From Pelomonas baiyunensis (GTDB taxonomy: Bacteria; Pseudomonadota; Gammaproteobacteria; Burkholderiales; Burkholderiaceae_C): a stretch of DNA of 64,000 nucleotides. The translations under genes and the position numbers were made by a program. Position 1 is the first letter of the stretch. Each line of letters begins with the position of its first letter. The DNA is taken from assembly GCF_043555935.1 (NCBI RefSeq), contig NZ_JBIGIB010000003.1:310001-374000 (forward strand), given 5' to 3'. Of this stretch, positions 1 through 6,370 are shown in pieces. The notes under the pieces were generated by a model that saw only the letters and a program-made list of their open reading frames with translations, did not search any database and was not told the origin of the DNA.

Positions 1-122
1 AAGAAGTAGGGGCTCAGCCGCCCGGCCTTGGTCTTGAACTCCCCGAATCGCAGCACGCCGGCTTCCACGGCAAAGGCGACGAAGGACTGGGCAAGGGTGT
101 CAAGGGCAGCAGCGGCGGACAT
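1..122 (-). CDS. pyrE: Orotate phosphoribosyltransferase, N-terminal fragment (runs off the window)
   Basis: Only the first 40 or so codons are present; the gene continues beyond base 1. The start is the ATG at 122 on the minus strand. The visible N-terminus contains the stretch AVEAGVLRFGEFKTKAGR, typical of PyrE, the enzyme that joins orotate to PRPP to make orotidine 5'-phosphate in cytoplasmic pyrimidine synthesis. The catalytic PRPP loop lies outside the window. An intrinsic terminator of the upstream TonB-receptor gene separates the two genes, so pyrE probably has its own promoter in the short gap. Identification rests on the N-terminal signature alone. Confidence 0.85.
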   Translation of the reverse strand, partial: MSAAAALDTLAQSFVAFAVEAGVLRFGEFKTKAGRLSPYF

Positions 123-143
123 GTAAAAGATTCTAGAGGTCAC

Positions 144-180
144 AAAAAGCGGCCCGACCCCCCAGAAGGGGCCGGGCCGG
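144..180 (-). terminator. Rho-independent terminator of the first TonB-receptor gene
   Basis: Read on the minus strand, a GC-rich hairpin with arms of about 10 bp (GGCCCG...CGGGCC core, short AGAA-type loop, one or two mismatches) is followed directly by TTTTT. It lies 40 bp after the receptor stop codon and before the pyrE start. Confidence 0.8.
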
Positions 181-221
181 CAGGGGGTTTCACCGAGGGG
201 CGCGGCGCCCCCAGTGCCCGA

Positions 222-2552
222 TCAGAACGAGGCCTTGAACTGCACGCCGTAGCTGCGCGGCTCGTTGACGATGCCGGTCAGGTTGTCAAAGTCGATCGCG
301 GCGATGACCTGGCGGTGGTTGGTGATGTTGCGCGAGTAGGCCGCCACTTCGTACTTGCCGTTGGCCCAGCCGTAGCCCACGCGCAGGCCGCCTTCCAGGG
401 CCGACTTGGCTTTGTATTCCACGGCTTCGTACAGGAACATGTTGTACTTGTCCTTGTAGGCCCAGTCGGTCAGCACGGTCAGTTCGCCGTCGCCGATCTC
501 GGTGCTGTACTTCAGCGTCCAGTTCCACACCACCTTCGGTGCGCGCGGCAGCGGGTTGCCGTCGATGCTGACCGTGCCGGCCAGCTTGCCGGCCGGGTCC
601 AGCACCGTGCAGCCCGTGTTGGGCGTCAGGAATTGGAAGTTGGCGTTGCCGCAGGGCTGGATGAAGAGGTTGCCGTCCTTAATCTTCGTGTCGTTGTACG
701 AGAAGCCCAAGGTGGTGCGCCAGTCGCGGGCGATGATGGCCTGCGCGTCGATCTCGAAGCCCTGGCCTTCGGCCTTGGCGGCGTTGACCAGGCGGTTCTG
801 GTTGGTGGAGCCCGAGCCGGCGGTCAGCTGCAGGTCCTTCACGCGGTACTTGAACAGCGTGCCGGTGATGCGGGCGGTGTTGTCCAGCAGGTCAGCCTTG
901 AAGCCGGCTTCCACCGACAGGTTCTTCTCGGAGTTGGCGATCGAGATGCTGTCGCCGAACAGCACGCGGCCCTGGATGGACGGTGCGCGGTAGCCGGTGG
1001 CCACGCGGGCGAACAGGCTGGTGGACTTGTCCAGGTTGTAGTTCGCGCCCAGGTCCCAGCTCCAGTTGGTGGACTTGGGGTTGGCGTAGAACGGGCCAAT
1101 GATGTCGACGTTCTTGGCCTTGCCCGGCGTCCAGGTGCGCACGGCGTCGAAGTCCTTCTTGTCGTCGGTGTAGCGCAGGCCGGCGGTCAGCTTCAGGTCG
1201 GGCGAGACGGCGTACTTCACGTTGCCGAACGCGGCCCAGGACTTGGCGTTCTGGTGCTGCACGGCGTAGCCGTTCTGCGGGTCACCCGAGGCGAAGCTGT
1301 CGAAGTTGAAGCTGTCCACTTGCAGCTTCTCATTGAAGTAGTACACGCCCAAGATCCACTGCATCGCTGCGGCGGTGTTGGACTGCAGGCGGAACTCTTG
1401 CGTCGTCTGGCGCAGGTAGGGGATGCCGTCGGCCGTTTGTGCGTCGAACGGGATGACCGACGGGTAGGGCGTGGTGGAGCCGGCGGGGGTGTACTTCGGG
1501 CCGTCGGCGATGCCGCAGAAGCGGCAGCCGAAACCGCCGTCGACGTCGCCGCGGCTGTAGAACTTGGCGCGGTCGTGGGCGGTGATGGAGTACAGCGACA
1601 TGCCGTCCAGGTCCCAACGCAGGCGGGCGCTGACTTCGCTGGACTTCAGGGTCTGCGAGTTGTAGCCGTCGGTGGGGTAGTAGGCGTCGTCGTAGCCGTC
1701 CACCAGGTCGTTGGTGCCGCGCTTGATGATGTTGGCGCGGAAGGTGGTGGCCGTGCCGCTGAAGTCGCGGGCCTGAACCTTGAACAGGCCTTCGAAGTTG
1801 CCGTTCTTGTACAGCGCCTGCATGCGCAGGGCCTTGTCGTTGTAGCCCTCGAGGTCGGCCGTGCCGCCGGCGGTGGCGGCAATCGGGTTGTGCACGCGGT
1901 TGCTCTGGCGCTGGCTCAGGCCGGCCACGCGCAGTTGCAGGTCGCTGTCCACCGGCACGTTCACGGCGGCTTCCAGGTTCACGGCGCTCCAGCGGCCGAA
2001 GCCGACGTTGGCGTAGCCTTCCAGGCGCTTGGTGGGCTTGGCCGAGTCGAACTTCATGACGCCGGCGGGCGAGTTGCGGCCGAACAGCGTGCCTTGCGGG
2101 CCGCGCAGCAGTTCGACTTGTGCCATGTCAAAGACCGGGAAGCCCTTGAGCGCCACACTCTCTTGCACCACGTCGTCGTAGACGAGGCCGACGGGCTGCG
2201 AGGCGTTCAGGTCGAAGTCGGTGTTGCCCAGGCCGCGCACGTAAAAGCGCGGGAAGGTCCGGCCGAAGTCGGATTCGATGTTCAGGCTGGGCACCTTGCC
2301 CGAGATGGCGCGGATGTCCTGGCCGCTGGCGTTGTAGGTGTCCAGTTCTTCCGACTTGATGGCGGAGATGGACAGCGGCACCTCCTTGAGGTTCTCAGCG
2401 CGGCGGCTGCCGGTCACGATGACCGCTTCCAGCTGGCTCACGTCCTTCTTGGCTTCCGGGGCGGTCGTGGTTTGGGCGACGGCCGCTTGCATCGGGAAGG
2501 CGGCGATCAGCGCCAGCGCGAGCACGGTCGGGGAGATGCGGGGTGTCTGCAT
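222..2552 (-). CDS. TonB-dependent outer-membrane receptor
   Basis: A 776-residue outer-membrane, TonB-gated uptake channel; the substrate cannot be read from the sequence. The start is set at ATG 2552 rather than the upstream in-frame ATG at 2612, because 2552 has an AGGA ribosome site about 8 bases upstream and begins a clean signal peptide (residues 1-26, cut after AVA). A TonB-box-like segment, LEAVIVTGSR, follows at 41-50. A plug domain runs to about 170 and includes LLRGPQGTLFGRNSPAG, then the 22-strand barrel follows, ending in phenylalanine as outer-membrane proteins usually do. The family resembles receptors common in Caulobacter and sphingomonads. The gene sits alone between pyrE and xth, and its leader carries two hairpins (see 2594-2636). 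Confidence 0.93.
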   Translation of the reverse strand: MQTPRISPTVLALALIAAFPMQAAVAQTTTAPEAKKDVSQLEAVIVTGSRRAENLKEVPLSISAIKSEELDTYNASGQDIRAISGKVPSLNIESDFGRTFPRFYVRGLGNTDFDLNASQPVGLVYDDVVQESVALKGFPVFDMAQVELLRGPQGTLFGRNSPAGVMKFDSAKPTKRLEGYANVGFGRWSAVNLEAAVNVPVDSDLQLRVAGLSQRQSNRVHNPIAATAGGTADLEGYNDKALRMQALYKNGNFEGLFKVQARDFSGTATTFRANIIKRGTNDLVDGYDDAYYPTDGYNSQTLKSSEVSARLRWDLDGMSLYSITAHDRAKFYSRGDVDGGFGCRFCGIADGPKYTPAGSTTPYPSVIPFDAQTADGIPYLRQTTQEFRLQSNTAAAMQWILGVYYFNEKLQVDSFNFDSFASGDPQNGYAVQHQNAKSWAAFGNVKYAVSPDLKLTAGLRYTDDKKDFDAVRTWTPGKAKNVDIIGPFYANPKSTNWSWDLGANYNLDKSTSLFARVATGYRAPSIQGRVLFGDSISIANSEKNLSVEAGFKADLLDNTARITGTLFKYRVKDLQLTAGSGSTNQNRLVNAAKAEGQGFEIDAQAIIARDWRTTLGFSYNDTKIKDGNLFIQPCGNANFQFLTPNTGCTVLDPAGKLAGTVSIDGNPLPRAPKVVWNWTLKYSTEIGDGELTVLTDWAYKDKYNMFLYEAVEYKAKSALEGGLRVGYGWANGKYEVAAYSRNITNHRQVIAAIDFDNLTGIVNEPRSYGVQFKASF

Positions 2553-2593
2553 GAAGAATCCTCGGGGTGACGGGGTTTTGGGGCAGGCGGGAC

Positions 2594-2618
2594 AAAAAAA
2601 TGGGCGTTTCAAAACGCC
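2594..2618 (-). terminator. Terminator-like hairpin in the leader of the TonB-receptor gene
   Basis: On the minus strand GGCGTT-TTGA-AACGCC forms a perfect hairpin followed by CATTTTTTT. It lies 42-66 bases upstream of the receptor ATG and there is no gene further upstream on this strand, so it would act inside the 5' leader, as an attenuator, rather than at a gene end. Whether it terminates in vivo is unknown. Confidence 0.6.
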
Positions 2619-2621
2619 TCT

Positions 2622-2636
2622 GATTCCTACGGAATC
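2622..2636. promoter_or_regulatory. Perfect inverted repeat GATTCC-N3-GGAATC in the receptor leader/promoter
   Basis: A 6-bp dyad with a 3-bp centre lies just upstream of the leader terminator and about 110 bp before the divergent xth start. It could be a repressor site or a second RNA hairpin. It does not match the Fur box consensus. Confidence 0.45.
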
Positions 2637-2746
2637 GTAAAGATCACATGACGGTTTCGTGATGAAACTCTCACCCGGTGTTGTGCAATTGCTGCACTGC
2701 GATACTCCCGCCGCCTCAGTTCTCCGCCCCTCGCGCCGCCCCAGCC

Positions 2747-3547
2747 ATGCGTTTCATCACCGCCAACCTCAACGGCGTGCGCTCTGCCGCCAGCAAAGGC
2801 TTTTTCGACTGGCTGGACCGCCAGGGCGCCGACGCCGTGGGCGTGCAGGAGCTCAAGGCGCAGGCCGACGTGGTGGAGGCCCAGTTCCGCAGCTGCGGCT
2901 CCTTGAATGGCCAGTTCCACTACGCCGAGAAAAAGGGCTACTCCGGCGTGGGCCTCTACCTGCGGGATTGCCCGAGCGATGTGATCGTGGGCTTTGACGG
3001 CGGCGAGTTCGACGGCGAAGGCCGCTGGGTGGAAGCCCGCTTCGACAAGCCCGGCCGCAAGCTCAGCCTCATCAGCTGCTACTTCCCCAGCGGCTCCTCG
3101 GGTGAAGACCGCCAGCAGGCCAAGTTCCGCTTCCTGGACGCGATGCACCCGCACCTCATGGCCCTGAAAGCCGAGCGCGAGTTCATCCTGGTGGCCGACG
3201 TCAACATCGCCCACCGCGAGGCCGACCTGAAAAACTGGCGCAGCAACCAGAAAAACAGCGGTTTCCTGCCCGAAGAGCGGGCCTGGATGACCCGGCTGCT
3301 GGGTTCCGAGAAAGATCAAGGCGGTTTGGTGGACGTCTACCGCCACCTGCAGCCCGACACCACCGACACCTGCTACACGTGGTGGAGCAACCGTGGCCAG
3401 GCCTACGCCAACAACGTGGGCTGGCGGCTGGACTACCACCTGGCCACGCCCGGCCTGGCGGCGCTGGCGAAAAAGGAAGCGATTTACAAGGGCGAGAAGT
3501 TCAGCGACCACGCGCCGCTGGCCATCGATTACGACTTCCAGCTCTGA
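2747..3547 (+). CDS. xth: Exodeoxyribonuclease III (AP endonuclease)
   Basis: A 266-residue member of the ExoIII/APE1 family, which cuts DNA at abasic sites and removes 3' blocking groups in base-excision repair. The ATG at 2747 starts directly at MRFITANLNGVRSA, the usual family N-terminus; an earlier in-frame start would add a non-homologous stretch. Expected motifs are visible: N at 'NLNGVRS', the metal-binding E in 'VQELKA', 'GYSGVGLY', 'VADVNIAH', and the C-terminal catalytic 'SDHAPL'. No clear Shine-Dalgarno sequence is seen. It diverges from the TonB receptor and, in related genomes, is probably a close neighbour of pyrE. Confidence 0.93.
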   Translation: MRFITANLNGVRSAASKGFFDWLDRQGADAVGVQELKAQADVVEAQFRSCGSLNGQFHYAEKKGYSGVGLYLRDCPSDVIVGFDGGEFDGEGRWVEARFDKPGRKLSLISCYFPSGSSGEDRQQAKFRFLDAMHPHLMALKAEREFILVADVNIAHREADLKNWRSNQKNSGFLPEERAWMTRLLGSEKDQGGLVDVYRHLQPDTTDTCYTWWSNRGQAYANNVGWRLDYHLATPGLAALAKKEAIYKGEKFSDHAPLAIDYDFQL

Positions 3548-3682
3548 CCGAGCCACCCCCGGTCGGCGGGGCTGACGAAGGTCATTTCGGGCTTACCCGG
3601 CCCCGGGCGGCCGGCCCCTGCCTGGAAAATCCCGCCCTTCGCGCGCGGACCACCGTCCGCCGTCTTACCGGGAACGAAACAC

Positions 3683-5251
3683 GTGACTACCCCTTCCACC
3701 GCGACCCACCCGGCCGCGTCTGGCGCCGCCGGCCTGCCGTCGGGCACGCCCATCCTGGGCCAGCCCAACCAGCTCTTCGTCCTCTTCTTCACCGAGATGT
3801 GGGAGCGGTTCTCCTACTACGGCATGCGGGCGCTGCTCGTGCTGTTCCTCATCACCGAGGCCGCCAAGGGCGGCTGGGGCTGGACCCGTGCGGACGCCTC
3901 CAACCTCTACGGCTGGTACACCGGCCTCGTCTACCTCACGCCCATCCTGGGCGGCTACATCGCTGACCGCATCCTCGGCACGCGTCGCTCGGTGCTGCTG
4001 GGCGGCTTCATCATCGCGGCCGGTCACATCGCGCTGTTCCTGGACACGGTGCCGAGCTTCTACGCCGGCCTGGGCCTGGTGGTGCTGGGCACGGGCCTCT
4101 TCAAGCCCAACATCTCGGCCATCGTGGGCCAGCTGTACGGTGAAGACAACGAAGGCCAGCGCGACGGCGGCTACACGCTGTTCTACATGGGCGTGAATGC
4201 CGGCGCGTTCTTCGGCATCTCGCTGTGCGGCTACATCGGCGAGAAGATCTCCTGGAACCTGGGCTTCGGCCTGGCGGGCGTGTTCATGATCCTGGGCGCG
4301 ATCCAGTTCTACCTGAGCCAAGGCCTGTTCGGCACCATCGGTGACAAGGTGGACGCCGCCAAGAAGGCCGTGCAAGCCGCGCAAGACGACACGCCCGCCC
4401 ATGTGGTGGCCGACCGCCTGAAGGCGATCTTCGTGTTCTCGTTCTTCACGATCTTCTTCTGGTTCGCCTTCGAGCAAGCGGGTGGCTCCATGACCATCTT
4501 CGCGGCCGACTACACCGACCGCACGCTCGCCGGCACCGCCGGTTTCGCGTTCAAGGTGGTCAACACCGCCATGACGCTGGTGCCCGCCAGCATCCTGACC
4601 TGGCTGCTGTTCAAGCTCTACCGCTCCACCGGTGGGCAATACCTGCTGGCCAATGTGTCGCTGGCGGCGGCCTTCGCCATCATCTGGGGCCTGTGCCTGT
4701 GGATGCTGGGCCGCGAGTTCGCGATGGACCAAAGCGAAGTGCCCGCCACCTGGTTCGGCGTGCTGAACAGCTTCTTCATCGTGGTGCTGGCGCCCATGTT
4801 CTCCAAGATGTGGGAGAAGCACTGGAACCCTTCCGGCCCGATCAAGTTCGGCGTGGGCCTCGTGCTGCTGGGTCTGGGCTTTGCCGTGCTGTCCTACGGC
4901 TCGGCCGGCATCCCGCAGGGCGCCAAGACGGCGCAGGTCAGCATGATCTTCCTGACGCTGGCCTACCTGTTCCACACCATGGGCGAGCTGTGCCTGTCGC
5001 CCGTGGGCCTGAGCTACATCTCCAAGCTGGCGCCCACCCGCCTGCTGGGCTTGATGTTCGGCGTGTGGTTCCTGAACACCGCAATCGCCAACAAGATCGC
5101 CGGCTCCACCGGTGCCTACATCGACCACATCTCCAATGCGTACTCGATGTCGGCCTTCTTCCTGATCTTCACCATCATCCCCATCGCCGCCGGTGTGGTG
5201 CTGATGCTGCTGAGCCCACTGATGAAGAAGTGGATGCACGGCGTGCACTGA
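3683..5251 (+). CDS. POT-family proton-coupled peptide transporter
   Basis: A 522-residue inner-membrane oligopeptide:H+ symporter of the POT/PTR2 (Dtp) family. The start is a GTG at 3683, required because the protein needs the residues before 'FFTEMWERFSYYGMRALL', which carries the ExxERFxYY proton-coupling motif of helix 1. The second PTR2 signature region 'GGYIADRILGTRRSVL' follows around residues 90-105, and about 14 hydrophobic segments can be followed to the C-terminus. It is a single gene, followed by a strong hairpin at 5390-5421. Confidence 0.92.
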   Translation: MTTPSTATHPAASGAAGLPSGTPILGQPNQLFVLFFTEMWERFSYYGMRALLVLFLITEAAKGGWGWTRADASNLYGWYTGLVYLTPILGGYIADRILGTRRSVLLGGFIIAAGHIALFLDTVPSFYAGLGLVVLGTGLFKPNISAIVGQLYGEDNEGQRDGGYTLFYMGVNAGAFFGISLCGYIGEKISWNLGFGLAGVFMILGAIQFYLSQGLFGTIGDKVDAAKKAVQAAQDDTPAHVVADRLKAIFVFSFFTIFFWFAFEQAGGSMTIFAADYTDRTLAGTAGFAFKVVNTAMTLVPASILTWLLFKLYRSTGGQYLLANVSLAAAFAIIWGLCLWMLGREFAMDQSEVPATWFGVLNSFFIVVLAPMFSKMWEKHWNPSGPIKFGVGLVLLGLGFAVLSYGSAGIPQGAKTAQVSMIFLTLAYLFHTMGELCLSPVGLSYISKLAPTRLLGLMFGVWFLNTAIANKIAGSTGAYIDHISNAYSMSAFFLIFTIIPIAAGVVLMLLSPLMKKWMHGVH

Positions 5252-5389
5252 GCCGAGTGAAACCTGCGCCGGACGATGGACGGCGCATATCGGCTCGAAA
5301 ATTGAGTTTCAATGGTTTCCCCTTGAAACAGTTCAATGCAGGGCGCAGGGTTTCCCTGGTCAGTGAATTCGAGATTTGCCGATAAATTA

Positions 5390-5421
5390 ACAAATGCCAG
5401 CCAGTTTTGGCTGGCATTTGT
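5390..5421. terminator. Strong hairpin, probable terminator after the POT gene
   Basis: A perfect 14-bp stem (ACAAATGCCAGCCA / TGGCTGGCATTTGT) closes on a 4-base loop, GTTT. The downstream T-tract is weak on the plus strand (CATTTG) and moderate on the minus strand (TTAATTTATC), so it may work in both directions. Confidence 0.7.
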
Positions 5422-5495
5422 CATTTGAGGGAATGCACGAAGAATCACGTGGAAAGCCAGCGAGCCTCGTCGGTGCAGATTTGTTGGCGACCGTG

Positions 5496-5526
5496 GCCAT
5501 GGCGAAGCCGATGGCTTGATTTTTTT
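5496..5526 (+). terminator. Second intrinsic terminator, 75 bases downstream of the first
   Basis: The stem GCCAT-GGC-GAA-GCC-(G)-ATGGC has one bulged base and is followed by TTGATTTTTTT. No gene lies between it and the preceding hairpin, so it is either a backup terminator or the end of a short transcript. Confidence 0.65.
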
Positions 5527-5612
5527 GAGTGCGGACTGTCTGATTGAATCTAAAAGGCTTGTTTCTGCATTTGCACGCCTTGCTTTGCTGAGTTGAAAGG
5601 TTTGATCAGTTT

Positions 5613-5641
5613 GCGGCCGCCTGGCTTAGCGGCTGCGTTTT
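5613..5641 (+). terminator. Terminator-like hairpin in the leader of the small secreted protein gene
   Basis: GCGGCCGC and GCGGCTGC pair as an 8-bp stem with one G-U pair and an 8-base loop, followed by GTTTT. It ends about 10 bases before the start codon and overlaps the G-rich ribosome-site region, so it could control termination or translation. Confidence 0.4.
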
Positions 5642-5651
5642 GGGGGGGGTT

Positions 5652-5951
5652 ATGAAAATAAGTTTAGCCTTCGTTGCTTGCGCGTTTGCAATTTCCTCAG
5701 TCGGGGCGTCGACTTGCAAATTCCGGTGTGAAGAGGTTTTTGGCAAGGGCGATTCGCGTTGCGAAAATATATGTAAGGATTTTGTCGACGTGCCGCGCAA
5801 AGGGGCCAAGGCTCGCGCTGCGAGTCCCGCTGCAAAAGCGTCGGGCGACACTGCGCCGGACGTTCAAATTGCGCCGCAGCCAACCGCACCCGCCTCCGCT
5901 GCTTCAGCCGCCTCAGCTTCAGCATCGAGCAGTGCGCAGCAGTCCGATTGA
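5652..5951 (+). CDS. Small secreted protein with a twin CX3C motif
   Basis: A 99-residue protein of no family I recognise. The start ATG at 5652 is preceded by a run of G that can serve as ribosome site and opens a signal peptide (residues 1-20, cut near SVGA-S). The short mature domain carries four cysteines in the pattern CX3C-X10-CX3C (CKFRC...CENIC), which could fold as a disulfide-linked helical hairpin. The remaining ~55 residues are Ala/Ser/Pro-rich and probably disordered or wall-spanning. It is placed just before the second TonB receptor on the same strand, with a 419-bp gap. The coding potential is supported by the signal peptide and ordered Cys spacing; the function is unknown. Confidence 0.6.
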   Translation: MKISLAFVACAFAISSVGASTCKFRCEEVFGKGDSRCENICKDFVDVPRKGAKARAASPAAKASGDTAPDVQIAPQPTAPASAASAASASASSSAQQSD

Positions 5952-6370
5952 ATAGTGTCGATTGGAAAGCCTCAGATATTCAAGTTGTCGATATCTGTGC
6001 GAGTGGGCGTTCAGGCGTTTGGGTTTGGCAGGGTGTGCTCGATTTTGGGTGCGGAACTGCAGTTGCGCTGGCTTGGGGAGGCGGCGGTCAACGTCGTGTT
6101 GGTGGGGGCAAGTTCATGCCGATTCCTCAAGAAATCCAGGGATTGGTTTTGCGTCTCTGGATTGACCATGATTTGCAACCAGGGGCATCGGTCAAACCGG
6201 CGCCATGGGGCGGTAGGCTCTTGCGGCGGGGCAAACAAAGGGTGGGATAACACTCATGCTTGGACGTGCAAACGCCATGACCTGCGGAAAAGCCCGTGCT
6301 TCTGGTTTTGGGTGGTGAGCCGGCATTTGTCATGACAGCGCTTTGGCGATGGGTATGGGGCTGCCCGGTC
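5952..6370. other. No convincing gene; upstream region of the second TonB-receptor gene
   Basis: Several short overlapping reading frames exist but none shows a recognisable domain, signal peptide or ribosome site. I looked for cobalamin-riboswitch landmarks because a TonB receptor follows and did not find them. The exact length depends on which start the receptor uses (6332, 6371 or 6395). Confidence 0.5.

Larger units (their letters stand above)
5252..5651. other. Non-coding, less GC-rich 400-bp stretch with three hairpins
   Basis: No convincing gene is seen. The stretch is visibly richer in A/T than its surroundings. It contains a short imperfect inverted repeat (around 5261-5271 with 5342-5353), the terminators at 5390-5421 and 5496-5526, and the leader hairpin at 5613-5641 of the next gene. 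A short RNA between the two terminators is possible but unsupported by a clear promoter. Confidence 0.6.

Noticed and set aside
2622..2636. Fur box at the first TonB receptor
   Set aside because: The dyad GATTCC-N3-GGAATC does not resemble the 19-bp Fur consensus.
5948..6335. Small open frames between the secreted protein and the second TonB receptor
   Set aside because: No ribosome site, signal peptide or recognisable domain; treated as non-coding.
5952..6370. Cobalamin riboswitch upstream of the second TonB receptor
   Set aside because: The conserved B12-box and GCCACTG-type landmarks could not be found on either strand.
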